A DNA stretch of 64,000 nucleotides from Streptomyces sp. NBC_00775 (GTDB taxonomy: Bacteria; Actinomycetota; Actinomycetes; Streptomycetales; Streptomycetaceae). The stretch spans positions 1,860,001 through 1,924,000 of the forward strand of contig NZ_CP108938.1 of assembly GCF_036347135.1 (NCBI RefSeq), written 5' to 3'. Every line of letters starts with the position of its first letter. Position 1 is the stretch's first letter. A program made the translations under genes and the position numbers. Shown here in pieces: positions 42,927-51,962 of this stretch. The notes under the pieces were generated by a model, which did no database searches, had not been told where the DNA came from, and saw only the letters and a program-made list of their open reading frames with translations.

Positions 42927-44317
42927 GCGCCGACGTCGGCGAGGCCATGGCGGAGTCCGCCGCCCCCGTCCGCGATGTCGTACCGCTGCGTACGGCGGTC
43001 CGTACCTGGTTCGCGATATCCCTGCAGACCTTCGGCGGACCGGCCGGACAGATCGCGGTCATGCAGCGCGCCCTGGTGGAGGAGAAACGCTGGATCGGAC
43101 AGCAGCGGTTCAACCACGCACTGAGCTACTGCATGCTGCTACCGGGCCCCGAGGCCCAGCAACTGGCCATCTACATCGGCTGGTTGCTCAACGGAACGCG
43201 GGGCGGCCTGGCCGCGGGCTCACTGTTCGTGCTGCCGGGCATACTCGCGCTGCTGGCCCTGTCCGGCCTGTACGTCGCCTTCGGCACGACCGCCGCCGTC
43301 ACCGGGCTGTTCGCCGGGCTCGCCTCGGCCGTGGTCGCCATCGTCGCCCAGGCGGTGTGGCGGGTTGGCCGCCGCTCGCTGACCCACCCCGCCCTGATCG
43401 CCCTCGCGGTCGCCTCCTTCGCGGCCCTGGCACTGTTCGCCGTCCCCTTCCCCCTGGTGATCGCCGGCGCGGCACTCGTCGGGTGGCTGCTCGCACGCCT
43501 CGCCCCGCACACCCTGCGCCCGCCCGCCGCGCACACCACCGACGACGGCCCGCCACCACTCATCCCCGACGACGCCCTTCACGCCGAACGCCCCAGCCGC
43601 CGCCGGGCGTTGCGCATCCTGCTCATCGGCCTGCTGCTGTGGGCCGCGCCCCTGGCCGCCGTCGCCGTCCTCACCGGCACCGGCAGCGTCTTCACCACCC
43701 AGGGCGTGTTCTTCTCCGGCACCGCGCTGGTCACCTTCGGCGGCGCGTACGCCGTCCTCGCCTACGTCGCCCAGCAGGCCGTACAGCACTACGGCTGGCT
43801 CGGCGCGGGCGAGATGGTCCGCGGGCTCGCCCTGGCCGAGACCACGCCCGGGCCACTGATCATGGTCGTGCAGTTCGTCGCGTTCCTCGGCGCCTACCGC
43901 GACCCCGGCACTCTCAACCCGTGGGCCGCCGCCCTGCTCGGTGCGCTGCTCACCACCTGGGTGACCTTCGTGCCGTGCTTCCTGTTCATCTTCCTCGGCG
44001 CCCCCTACATCGAGCGCCTGCGTGGCAACCGCTCCGTCTCCGCCGCCCTGACCGGTATCACCGCTGCCGTCGTCGGCGTCATCGCCAACCTCGCCCTCTA
44101 CTTCGCGCTCCACACCCTGTTCACGGCGGTCCACGACGCCTCGTGGGGCCCGCTGCACCTCCAGCTCCCCGACCTTGCCACCGTGCGGCCCACCGCCCTG
44201 GCCATCACGCTCGCCGCCCTCGTCGTGATCTTCAGGCTCAAGTGGAGCGTCCCGCGCACCCTCGGTCTCTGTGCCGCGCTCGGTCTGGCCACGGCCGGGG
44301 TCACCGCGCTCTGGTGA
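42923..44317 (+). CDS. chrA: chromate efflux transporter ChrA
   Basis: A 464-aa CHR-family transporter with two homologous halves, each beginning with the family motif (SLQTFGGPAGQIAVMQRALV; LVTFGGAYAVLAYVAQQAV) and carrying the PGP motif (LLPGPEAQQLAIYIG; ETTPGPLIMVVQFVAF). About ten membrane spans. It expels chromate from the cytoplasm. It is the last gene of the chr operon. Confidence 0.92.
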   Translation: MSADVGEAMAESAAPVRDVVPLRTAVRTWFAISLQTFGGPAGQIAVMQRALVEEKRWIGQQRFNHALSYCMLLPGPEAQQLAIYIGWLLNGTRGGLAAGSLFVLPGILALLALSGLYVAFGTTAAVTGLFAGLASAVVAIVAQAVWRVGRRSLTHPALIALAVASFAALALFAVPFPLVIAGAALVGWLLARLAPHTLRPPAAHTTDDGPPPLIPDDALHAERPSRRRALRILLIGLLLWAAPLAAVAVLTGTGSVFTTQGVFFSGTALVTFGGAYAVLAYVAQQAVQHYGWLGAGEMVRGLALAETTPGPLIMVVQFVAFLGAYRDPGTLNPWAAALLGALLTTWVTFVPCFLFIFLGAPYIERLRGNRSVSAALTGITAAVVGVIANLALYFALHTLFTAVHDASWGPLHLQLPDLATVRPTALAITLAALVVIFRLKWSVPRTLGLCAALGLATAGVTALW

Positions 44318-44409
44318 CGTGATCAACCACAAGGAAGTGCGGGGAACACGGAAATACGGGCGAGCGGCCTCTTTCCGGAACCCGCCTCCGGCCGCGCGGG
44401 GCCATGCCC

Positions 44410-44427
44410 GATGATGGTCAGGCCATG
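44410..44427 (+). promoter_or_regulatory. leaderless-type start region of membrane protein copy C
   Basis: GATGAT at 44410-44415 is followed by 9 nt and the ATG at 44425, the same geometry as in copies A, B and D. A clear -35 is not seen. Confidence 0.4.
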
Positions 44428-45081
44428 ACCATGCTCCGTACGTCGACGCACCGTGCGCCACTGCCCGTTCTGCGGGCCGCGGTGTTCGCCGCCGTCGGGA
44501 CGGTGCTGGGCGTGAGCGCCCATCATCTGATCGCCGAGGGTTCGGCGCCGTGGCGGCAGAGCGCCTGGGCTGCTGCTGTCCTCTTCGGTATCGGGCTCGC
44601 CGGTGCCCGGCGTCCGCGCACGCTGGGCGCGGTGATGGCGACGAGCGCCGGCGCGCAGGTGGGCCTGCATCTGTGGCTGTCGACCGCACACGCGCACGCC
44701 GCGCCGACCATGGCCATGCCTATGCCCATGCATGGCCACCACACCATGGATACCCACGGTGCCTGGCACGAGCGGCTGCACGGTTCACTCGCGATGACCG
44801 CCGTCCACGCCGTCGCGGCCGTGCTCGTCGCCGTGCTGTTGCACCGCGCGGACGCGGCGTGCTGGTCGCTGGCGCGCGGTCTGACTGCGGTGGCGGACGG
44901 TGTTCAGGCGCGGCTCGCCACGGTCTGGGCGCTGCTGAGCGACCGCCCGACCCAGGCGGAGGGCGAGCTGCCGACGCTCGCCCTCGAATGGACGGAACGT
45001 CCGCCGCCCGAGGGGGCGGTACTCGCGCACGTGGTGGTACGGCGGGGTCCTCCGCCGGCGGGGTTCGTTCTCGCCAACTGA
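44425..45081 (+). CDS. small membrane protein, RRGPP family (copy C) with His/Met-rich loop
   Basis: A 218-aa membrane protein with spans AAVFAAVGTVLGVSAHHLIA, AAAVLFGIGLAGA and AVHAVAAVLVAVLLHRA, a loop full of His and Met (AHAHAAPTMAMPMPMHGHHT) and the tail VVVRRGPPPAG. It lies 55 bp before a YcnI-like gene, a family that binds copper. The loop supports a role in copper or another soft metal. The ATG at 44425 fits the conserved start architecture; an ATG at 44404 is also in frame. Confidence 0.72.
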   Translation: MTMLRTSTHRAPLPVLRAAVFAAVGTVLGVSAHHLIAEGSAPWRQSAWAAAVLFGIGLAGARRPRTLGAVMATSAGAQVGLHLWLSTAHAHAAPTMAMPMPMHGHHTMDTHGAWHERLHGSLAMTAVHAVAAVLVAVLLHRADAACWSLARGLTAVADGVQARLATVWALLSDRPTQAEGELPTLALEWTERPPPEGAVLAHVVVRRGPPPAGFVLAN

Positions 45082-45136
45082 CCCTGCCGGAGCGGCGCCT
45101 TCGCCGCTCCGCGTTCCACCACGCCTGGAGACATGC

Positions 45137-45850
45137 ATGTTCCACCTCAGCAAGACCCGTGCCACCGTCCGGCGCCTGACGATCGCCACTGCCGCGACCG
45201 CCACCGCCGTCCTCCTCACCGCCGGTCCGGCCGCCGCCCACGTGGAGGTCGAGTCCGAGCAGGCCCAGGCCCTCGCCGAGAACGTCGAGATCTCCTTCGA
45301 CGCCGAGTCGGAGTCCGACACCGCCGGGATCACTCAGATCCGCGTCGTCCTGCCCGAGGGCATCGCACCCGCCGACGTGACGTACGGCGAAGGCCCCAAG
45401 GGCTGGAAGTTCACCGCGAACGAAGACGGCTACACCGTCAAGGGCCCGGCGGTGAAGGCCGGAGTGAACGCCGAGTACTCGGTCGTCGTGAAGCAGCTGC
45501 CGGACGCCGAGGAGCTGGCCTTCAAGACGCTGCAGACCTACAGCGACGGCCGCACCGACCGCTGGATCGAGCTCGACGAGGGCAGCGAGCAGCCCGCCCC
45601 GGTGCTCAAGCTGAAGGCCGCCGCGGCCGGTGCGAAGTCCGCGAGCCCGACCCCGAGCGACACGGCGTCGGAGTCCGCTTCGCCCGCGGCCGAGGAGCCC
45701 GAGCCCTCGTCCACCCCCGTGGCCGAGGCGGCGAAGGACGACGACGGCGGCCTGTCGACCGGCGCCTGGATCGGCATCGGCGCGGCCGTAGCCGTCATTG
45801 CGGGCGCGGGCGTCTATCTCGTACGCCGCCGGTCCGGCGCCCAGCAGTAG
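45137..45850 (+). CDS. YcnI-like (DUF1775) exported copper-binding protein
   Basis: A 237-aa exported protein. The signal peptide ends AGPAAAHVEVES, so cleavage would expose the N-terminal His that binds Cu(II) in Bacillus YcnI. The DUF1775 beta domain spans residues about 35-160, a Ser/Pro/Glu linker follows, and a C-terminal span with basic tail (WIGIGAAVAVIAGAGVYLVR) anchors it in the membrane. A strong terminator follows at 45857. Confidence 0.88.
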   Translation: MFHLSKTRATVRRLTIATAATATAVLLTAGPAAAHVEVESEQAQALAENVEISFDAESESDTAGITQIRVVLPEGIAPADVTYGEGPKGWKFTANEDGYTVKGPAVKAGVNAEYSVVVKQLPDAEELAFKTLQTYSDGRTDRWIELDEGSEQPAPVLKLKAAAAGAKSASPTPSDTASESASPAAEEPEPSSTPVAEAAKDDDGGLSTGAWIGIGAAVAVIAGAGVYLVRRRSGAQQ

Positions 45851-45856
45851 CAGTTC

Positions 45857-45888
45857 GGGTCCCCTCACTCCACGGGGTGAGGGGACCC
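45857..45888 (+). terminator. hairpin terminator after YcnI-like gene
   Basis: GGGTCCCCTCAC (45857-45868) pairs perfectly with GTGAGGGGACCC (45877-45888), 8-nt loop. Confidence 0.75.
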
Positions 45889-45920
45889 ACTCGTTCACCA
45901 TCCGCCAGGCCGCGGCCCCG

Positions 45921-46280
45921 TCAGTCGTGCGGAGCCTTGCCGCTCACCCGGTGGTCCGCATGGCTGAGGGCCTCCATCACCAGCCGGCGCAGATGCCCGT
46001 CCCGGAGGCTGTAATGGACGTGCCGCCCCTCGCGCCGGGTGTCCACCAGCCCCGCGAGCCGCAACTTCGCCAGATGCTGACTGACCGCCGTCCGCGACGC
46101 CTCGCACCGATCGGCCAGTGAACCGACGTCCGACTCCTCCTGCGCGAGCAGCCACAGCAGATGCAGCCGCGTCACGTCGGACAGCAGCGCGAACACCTCG
46201 GTCGCCTCCGCGAGGCGCGCGCTGTCGGGAGCACGCAGGTGCGCATCAGATGCAGGTGGAAGGGGCTCGCGAGCAGGCAT
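45921..46280 (-). CDS. ArsR/SmtB-family regulator
   Basis: A 119-aa winged-helix repressor (FALLSDVTRLHLLWLLAQEE, LADRCEASRTAVSQHLAKLR, GRHVHYSLRDGHLRRLV). The Glu/Ser/Cys in the recognition-helix region (DRCEASRT) and the terminal His residues could take part in metal sensing. It is divergent from an MFS pump with a His-rich tail, with an inverted repeat between them, the standard layout of a metal-responsive pair. Confidence 0.88.
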   Translation of the reverse strand: MPAREPLPPASDAHLRAPDSARLAEATEVFALLSDVTRLHLLWLLAQEESDVGSLADRCEASRTAVSQHLAKLRLAGLVDTRREGRHVHYSLRDGHLRRLVMEALSHADHRVSGKAPHD

Positions 46281-46333
46281 GAACACAGCGTAGAGCCCAG
46301 CGGGGCAGATACAGCCCAACCTTGAAGTCAACA

Positions 46334-46351
46334 TGTGCACAGGTGCGCACA
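46334..46351. promoter_or_regulatory. ArsR-type inverted repeat
   Basis: TGTGCACAGGTGCGCACA is an imperfect palindrome (7 of 9 positions) between the divergent ArsR and MFS genes. Confidence 0.5.
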
Positions 46352-46407
46352 CGAAGGTACAGTGGAGATCTGCCGAGCTCTTTCCCCGACCGGCCGAGGG
46401 ACCCCGC

Positions 46408-47748
46408 ATGCTCTCCGTCCTGCGCAACCGCACCTACCGCCACCTCTTCACCGCCCAGGTCATCGCCCTGGTCGGCACCGGCCTGGCGACGGTCGCCCTC
46501 GGCCTGCTCGCGTACGACATCGCGGGCGCCGACGCCGGATCGGTGCTCGGCACCGCGCTGGCGATCAAGATGGTGGCGTACGTGGCGATCGCCCCCGCCA
46601 TCGGCGCGATCGCGGACCGGCTCCCGCGCCGCACACTGATGGTCTGCGCGGACCTGACCCGGGCGGGGGTCGCACTGATGCTGCCGTTCGTGGACCAGGT
46701 CTGGCAGGTGTACGTCCTGATCTTCCTGCTCCAGGCCGCGTCGGCCGCGTTCACGCCGACCTTCCAGGCCGTCATCCCGGACGTACTGCCCGCCGAGCGC
46801 GACTACACCCAGGCGCTGTCGCTGTCCCGGCTCGCGTACGACCTGGAGAGCCTGTTCAGCCCGGCCCTTGCCGCCGCCCTGCTGTCGCTCATCACGTACA
46901 ACTGGCTGTTCCTGGGCACGGTGTGTGGCTTCTTCGCCTCGGCGACGCTGGTGGTCTCCGCCGTCCTGCCGAAGCCGGTAGCCTCCCCCGCGCCGCGCAC
47001 GGGCAGCGCCTACGCCAAGGCCACGGCGGGCACCCGCCTCTTCTTCGCCACCCCGCAACTGCGGGCCCTGCTCGCGCTCAACCTCGCGGTGGCCGCCGCG
47101 AGCGCGATGGTCACGGTCAACAGCGTGGTGTACGTCCGCGACCAGCTCGGCCGCAGCGCGGCTGATGTGCCACTCGCGCTCGGCGCGTACGGCGCCGGCT
47201 CGATGATCGTCGCACTGCTCCTGCCGCGCGTCCTCGACCGCGCCTCGGACCGCTCGGTGATGCTGCGCGGCGCCCTGCTGCTCACCGTGATCTTCGCCGG
47301 GCTCGGCGTCATCACGGCGGCCGGGAGCGGAAGTTGGCGCTGGCCCGCGCTGCTCGCGGTGTGGGCCGCCTTCGGTGCCGCGTGCTCGATGGTGCTCACG
47401 CCGACCGGGCGGCTGATCCGCCGCTCGGCCCCGGCCGAGGGCCGGACGTCGGCGTTCGCCGCACAGTTCTCCCTCTCCCACAGCTGCTGGCTGCTGACGT
47501 ATCCGCTGGCCGGGTGGCTCGGCGCGGCGGCGGGACTCCAGGCGGCCGTGCTCGCGCTCGGGGTGATTGCCCTCGCTGCGGGCCTGGCCGCGGTGCGTCT
47601 GTGGCCGTCTCGGGAACCGGCGGCCGTCGAGCACGACCACACCGGTCTCGAGGCGACACACCCCCACGTCATCGGGGCCACACGGGTCGCGAACGGCTGG
47701 CGGCACAGCCACGACCCGCTCCTCGACGGGTTGCACGCCCACCGCTGA
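46408..47748 (+). CDS. MFS transporter with His-rich C-terminus
   Basis: A 446-aa major facilitator with 12 spans; ATG 46408 has GAGGGA 7 nt upstream. Motif A reads GAIADRLPRRTLMV. After the last span comes a cytosolic tail with eight His (EHDHTGLEATHPH, WRHSHDPLLDGLHAHR), which may bind Ni, Co or Zn. With the divergent ArsR regulator this suggests metal efflux, similar to NreB-type pumps (family knowledge plus inference). Confidence 0.85.
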   Translation: MLSVLRNRTYRHLFTAQVIALVGTGLATVALGLLAYDIAGADAGSVLGTALAIKMVAYVAIAPAIGAIADRLPRRTLMVCADLTRAGVALMLPFVDQVWQVYVLIFLLQAASAAFTPTFQAVIPDVLPAERDYTQALSLSRLAYDLESLFSPALAAALLSLITYNWLFLGTVCGFFASATLVVSAVLPKPVASPAPRTGSAYAKATAGTRLFFATPQLRALLALNLAVAAASAMVTVNSVVYVRDQLGRSAADVPLALGAYGAGSMIVALLLPRVLDRASDRSVMLRGALLLTVIFAGLGVITAAGSGSWRWPALLAVWAAFGAACSMVLTPTGRLIRRSAPAEGRTSAFAAQFSLSHSCWLLTYPLAGWLGAAAGLQAAVLALGVIALAAGLAAVRLWPSREPAAVEHDHTGLEATHPHVIGATRVANGWRHSHDPLLDGLHAHR

Positions 47749-47790
47749 CAGGTCAGTGACGGGCAGCACGCCCACCGCTGACGGGTCAGT
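47733..47790. repeat. 25-bp tandem repeat at the 3' end of the MFS gene
   Basis: The segment 47733-47757 (encoding the last residues HAHR and stop) is repeated at 47766-47790 with one difference, period 33 bp. The second copy overlaps the 3' end of the next, convergent gene. Confidence 0.75.
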
Positions 47791-48187
47791 CCCCGATGCC
47801 CCGCTGCACCCGCCGGGACGGCCCGAACTCGTACAGGTCGAGGACCTCCGGCGGCTCGGCCAGCCCCGGCCCTCCGGCCCGCACCCAGGCGACGATGTCG
47901 CCGGTCGCGTCCGGGGTGTTGACCAGTCCGAGCCAGACCGGCCGCCCGCCCGCAGCCCGTCCGGCCGGGGAAGGCTGGACGACGATGACGTTGGCCTGCT
48001 CGCAGGCGTCGAGGCAGTTCACCCCTCGGATCTGGGCGACGGACCCCAGCTCGGCTTTCAGCGTGGCGAGTTGGGCGGCGTGGTCGACTCCGGGGACCTT
48101 GGCCGTGCCGCAGCAGCTGCCCCGGCATACGGTGACCGTGCACCGGGGCGCCGCCTGGGCGGCAGCCTGTGCCTTGCGCCGGCTCAC
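47786..48187 (-). CDS. thioredoxin-like [2Fe-2S] ferredoxin-domain protein
   Basis: A 133-aa protein with the thioredoxin-fold [2Fe-2S] ligand set (CRGSCCGT and NCLDACEQANVIVV). Its start overlaps the stop of the P-type ATPase gene by 4 nt, so both are made together. Role next to a metal ATPase is not known; redox sensing or metal-cofactor delivery are possibilities. Confidence 0.8.
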   Translation of the reverse strand: MSRRKAQAAAQAAPRCTVTVCRGSCCGTAKVPGVDHAAQLATLKAELGSVAQIRGVNCLDACEQANVIVVQPSPAGRAAGGRPVWLGLVNTPDATGDIVAWVRAGGPGLAEPPEVLDLYEFGPSRRVQRGIGD

Positions 48188-50169
48188 TGGGCGCCACGCT
48201 TCCAGGCCGCTTCGCGCAGCAGCCGCAGTCCGTTGAGGCCGACGATGACGGTGGAGCCCTCGTGCCCGGCGACACCGAGCGGCAGTGGCAGGGTGCCGGC
48301 CAGGTCCCAGACGGCCAGGGCGGCGATGAACACGCCGGCGATGACGAGGTTCTGGGTGACGAGCTTGCGTGCCCGGCGAGAGAGGGCGATGACGGCGGGG
48401 ACGGTGGCGAGTTCGTCGCGGACGATCACCGCGTCGGCGGTCTCCAGGGCGAGGTCTGACCCCGCACGGCCCATGGCGACGCCGGTGTGTGCGGCGGCCA
48501 GTGCCGGGGCGTCGTTGACGCCGTCCCCGACGACCATCACCTTGCGCCCCTCGCCCTCCAGCTCTCTGACGACACTCACCTTGTCCTGCGGCAGCAGCCC
48601 GGCCCGTACGTCCTCGATGCCGACCTCGGCGGCGAGGCGGGCGGCGGCGCGCGGGTTGTCGCCGGTCAGCAGAAGCGGCGCGGTCCCGGTGAGGGACGTC
48701 AGCGACGACACGGTCGCGTCGGCATCGGGGCGCAGCCGGTCGGCGATACCGAGCACGCCTACCGGCGTACCGTCCACGGTGACCAGCACCGCGGTCCGCC
48801 CGCCGTCCTCCAGCTCTCCCGCGAGAACCGCCGCGCGGGCGGAATCGGCGTCCGCCGCCCCGTCGAGCAGCCGGGCCGGGGCTCCGACCGCGACCACACG
48901 CCCGTCGACGGTGGCGGTGACCCCGACGCCGGGCGTGGAGTCGAAGTCCTCAGCCACCGGCAGGGCAAGCCCGCGCTCACGCGCCGCATCCACGACGGCC
49001 CGCGCCAGCGGATGCTCGCTCGGGTGCTCGGCGGCCGCAGCGAACGCCAGGACCTCCCTCTCGTCGGCTTCGGATCCGGCGAGCGACCGGACGTCGGCGA
49101 CGCGCGGAGTGCCCTCGGTCAGCGTGCCGGTCTTGTCGAGCGCCACCGCGTCGACCTGCCCCAGCCGCTCCATGACCACCGCCGACTTGACCAGCACACC
49201 GTGTCGCCCGGCGTTGGCGATCGCCGACAGCAGCGGCGGCATCGTCGCCAGCACGACCGCGCACGGCGAGGCCACGATCATGAACGTCATGGCCCGCAGC
49301 AGCGCGTCGGTCAGGTTCGCCCCGAAGGCGATCGGGACGAGGAACACGGCCAGGGCCGCCGCCACCATGCCCAGCGAGTAACGCTGCTCGACCTTTTCAA
49401 TGAACAGCTGGGTGGGCGCCTTGGTCTCGGACGCCTCCTCCACCATCCGTACGATCCGGGCGATTACCGAGTCGGAGGCGTCACGCTCGACCCGCACGCG
49501 CAGGGCGCCGGTGCCGTTGAGGGTGCCGGCGAAGACCTCGTCATCCTTCTCCTTGGCCACAGGCAGCGGCTCACCGGTGATGGTCGCCTGGTCGACGTCG
49601 CTCGCCCCGTCGAGCACCCGCCCGTCGGCGCCGATGCGCTCGCCGGGCCGTACGAGGATCGTGTCGCCAACGGCCAGTTCCTCGACGGAGACGGCTGCTT
49701 CACCGCCGTCGGTGCCGAGGCGGGTCGCCGTGGCCGGTGCCAGGTCGAGCAGGCCGCGCACCGAGTCGGCGGTCCGGGCCGTGGCCAGCGCCTCCAGCGC
49801 GCCCGAGGTGGCGAAGATGACGATCAGCAGCGCCCCGTCCATGACTTGCCCGATCGCCGCCGCCCCGAGCGCCGCGACGATCATCAGGAGATCGACGTCG
49901 AGGGTCTTCTCCTTCAGTGCCCGCAGGCCGGCCCAGCCCGGCTCCCAGCCTCCGGTCGCGTACGACAGCGCGTACAGCGGACCCCACGCCCACGCCGGGG
50001 CGCCGGTCAGCTGCAGCGGCAGCGCAACCAGGAACAGGACGGTGGCCGCTGCCGCCCAGCGCGCCTCGGGCAGTGCGAAGACGCGGGTACGGTGCCGGGG
50101 CGCACCGCCTTCGCGCGGGAGCGCGGCCGGGTCGGCCAAGGGCGGAGCAAGGGTGGAGGTCATCGGCAC
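48184..50169 (-). CDS. P1B-type heavy-metal-translocating ATPase
   Basis: A 661-aa ATPase. Motifs: TGE-type actuator region (ITGEPLPVAKEKDDEVFAGT), the transmembrane metal motif SPC (VASPCAVVLATMPPLL), phosphorylation site DKTGTLTEG, the HP locus SEHPLAR, and GDGVNDAPALAAAHTGVAMG. SPC rather than CPC and the lack of an N-terminal metal domain point to the P1B-4 group (cobalt, zinc or iron export). GTG 50169 has AAGGA upstream; ATG 50163 is an alternative. A divergent ArsR gene lies about 130 bp away. Confidence 0.92.
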   Translation of the reverse strand: MPMTSTLAPPLADPAALPREGGAPRHRTRVFALPEARWAAAATVLFLVALPLQLTGAPAWAWGPLYALSYATGGWEPGWAGLRALKEKTLDVDLLMIVAALGAAAIGQVMDGALLIVIFATSGALEALATARTADSVRGLLDLAPATATRLGTDGGEAAVSVEELAVGDTILVRPGERIGADGRVLDGASDVDQATITGEPLPVAKEKDDEVFAGTLNGTGALRVRVERDASDSVIARIVRMVEEASETKAPTQLFIEKVEQRYSLGMVAAALAVFLVPIAFGANLTDALLRAMTFMIVASPCAVVLATMPPLLSAIANAGRHGVLVKSAVVMERLGQVDAVALDKTGTLTEGTPRVADVRSLAGSEADEREVLAFAAAAEHPSEHPLARAVVDAARERGLALPVAEDFDSTPGVGVTATVDGRVVAVGAPARLLDGAADADSARAAVLAGELEDGGRTAVLVTVDGTPVGVLGIADRLRPDADATVSSLTSLTGTAPLLLTGDNPRAAARLAAEVGIEDVRAGLLPQDKVSVVRELEGEGRKVMVVGDGVNDAPALAAAHTGVAMGRAGSDLALETADAVIVRDELATVPAVIALSRRARKLVTQNLVIAGVFIAALAVWDLAGTLPLPLGVAGHEGSTVIVGLNGLRLLREAAWKRGAQ

Positions 50170-50246
50170 GGAAGTCCTTCACGGGGGTATGACGGGATGG
50201 CGGCAGCCGGGACTCCCGACGCCACGTCCTTCACCGTACAGGATCA

Positions 50247-50264
50247 CATGAAGACCCCTTCATG
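50247..50264. promoter_or_regulatory. ArsR-type palindrome CATGAAG-N4-CTTCATG
   Basis: A perfect 7-bp inverted repeat with a 4-nt centre, followed by a further TTCATG, between the P-type ATPase and the divergent ArsR gene. Confidence 0.6.
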
Positions 50265-50297
50265 CGTTCATGTGTGCATCTCCGTAGGATGAACGCC

Positions 50298-50687
50298 ATG
50301 GGCCATGGAGCTGGAGCTGACACCGAGACCACCGCCACCGCGCGCGAACGCCTCGAAACCGTGGGCGCCGCCGATGTGGCCGCCACCCTCCAGGCCCTGG
50401 CCACTCCTTCCCGGCTGCGGATCCTCGCGCGGCTCCAGGAGGGGCCGTGCGCGGCGACCGAACTCGCCGACGCCGTCGGCATGGAACAGTCCGCCTGCTC
50501 CCACCAGTTGCGCCTACTGCGCAACCTCGGCCTGGTCACCGGCGAACGCCGGGGCCGCTCGGTCATCTACGCGCTCTACGACAACCACGTGGCCGAACTG
50601 CTGGAACAGGCCCTGTATCACGTGGAACACCTGCGCCTGGGACTGCGCGACGACGCCCCAGCCACTGCCGCCGTGGCCGGGGCGTGA
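50298..50687 (+). CDS. ArsR/SmtB-family regulator (NmtR/KmtR-like)
   Basis: A 129-aa repressor; ATG 50298 has AGGA 7 nt upstream, with an in-frame ATG at 50289. The winged helix reads LATPSRLRILARLQEGPCAA and GMEQSACSHQLRLLRNLGLV; the C-terminal helix DNHVAELLEQALYHVEHLRL carries the alpha-5 His residues that bind Zn, Ni or Co in SmtB/NmtR-type sensors. It should repress the divergent ATPase operon through the palindrome at 50247. Confidence 0.9.
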   Translation: MGHGAGADTETTATARERLETVGAADVAATLQALATPSRLRILARLQEGPCAATELADAVGMEQSACSHQLRLLRNLGLVTGERRGRSVIYALYDNHVAELLEQALYHVEHLRLGLRDDAPATAAVAGA

Positions 50688-50708
50688 TGAACCGAGCGGT
50701 GCGTCACC

Positions 50709-51962
50709 TCACACCGGTACCGGCACCGGTCTCGGCGCCAGATACCCGGAGCGGTGCAGCCGACCCACCAGCCCCGCGCACAAGAACCCGGTAGCGGCCA
50801 GAGCCGCCCACGGCAGCCAGGGCACACCCGTGTCGAAGAGCGCCCCCACGGCGAGGTTCCCCAGCGAGATCGCGATGCCGGAGGCGGTGTTGTAGGCGCC
50901 GTAGTACGTCGCCACCAGCCGGTCGCCGGAGAGACGGACCACGGTGTCCATCTCGAACGGATAGAGCAGCGCGCCGCCCCAGGCCAGCAGCGCCGCGCAC
51001 AGGGCAAGCGCGAGCACACCTTCCGCCACGCCTACGGCGCCCTCGTACGGTCCGGGCAGCAACGGGAGGAACGCCACCCCCATCACCGCCAAGCCGTAGG
51101 CAATGGCCCTCGGCCCGGACAGGTTCCGCTTCGCCCACACCGTCAGCTTCAGCTGCCCCGACAGCGCGGCCAGCGCCGAGATCGCGAAGATCGCGCCGGT
51201 CACCAGCCCGGTCCGGTCGCCGAAGAGTTCACGGGCCCGGAGCGGCAGCGCGAGATAGACCTGGAAGGCCAGGACATAGGAGCCGGTCATCGCGGCGGCG
51301 AAGAGGAGGAAGGGGCGGTTGGCCGCGATGGTGCGCCAGTCGGCGGCCACCGACCGCCAGGCGGGCTCGGCGCCCCGGCCGGCCGGCGGGCGCGCGGGCA
51401 GTGCGCGCGCCTGGAGCAGGGCCAGCGTTCCGAAGATGAGCGCCGAGACCGCGCACACCGCACCGAAGTCCCAGGCCAGCAGGGCGAGTCCGGCGAGCGG
51501 GCCGACGAGGATGCCCGCCTGGTAGAAGACGTTGAAGGCGGCGAACGCCTCGACGCGGCGCTCCTCACCCGCGTCAGCGGCCAGGTACGCGCGCACCGCC
51601 GGGTTGAACAGCGCCCCCGCCAGCCCCGTCAACGCCGAGGCGACGATCAGCACGGGCAGGCTGCTCGCCACCGCGAGCAGCGCGAAGGCGACCGTCCGCA
51701 GAGCGCAACCGGTGAGGATCATCGGCTTGCAGCCGTAGCGGTCGGCGAGGGTGCCGCCGATGAGGAACATGCCCTGCTGGGAGAGGTTGCGTACGCCGAG
51801 GACCAGCCCGACCGTCCAGGCCGCGAAGCCGAGGCCGTGGGCGAGGTGGTCGGCGAGGTAGGGCATGAGCATGTAGAAGCCGAGGTTGATGGCGAACTGG
51901 TTCACCATCAGCAGCCGCGCCGGGCGGTCGAAGGAGGCCAGCTGGGCCCGCAGGCCGCTCAT
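50709..51962 (-). CDS. MFS transporter (MdtH-like)
   Basis: A 417-aa major facilitator with 12 spans; motif A as [15 protein letters not shown]. Its ATG at 51962 overlaps the stop of the PLP-enzyme gene (ATGA). It may export the product or protect against the substrate of that enzyme, perhaps cysteine-related thiols (inference). Confidence 0.87.
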   Translation of the reverse strand: MSGLRAQLASFDRPARLLMVNQFAINLGFYMLMPYLADHLAHGLGFAAWTVGLVLGVRNLSQQGMFLIGGTLADRYGCKPMILTGCALRTVAFALLAVASSLPVLIVASALTGLAGALFNPAVRAYLAADAGEERRVEAFAAFNVFYQAGILVGPLAGLALLAWDFGAVCAVSALIFGTLALLQARALPARPPAGRGAEPAWRSVAADWRTIAANRPFLLFAAAMTGSYVLAFQVYLALPLRARELFGDRTGLVTGAIFAISALAALSGQLKLTVWAKRNLSGPRAIAYGLAVMGVAFLPLLPGPYEGAVGVAEGVLALALCAALLAWGGALLYPFEMDTVVRLSGDRLVATYYGAYNTASGIAISLGNLAVGALFDTGVPWLPWAALAATGFLCAGLVGRLHRSGYLAPRPVPVPV

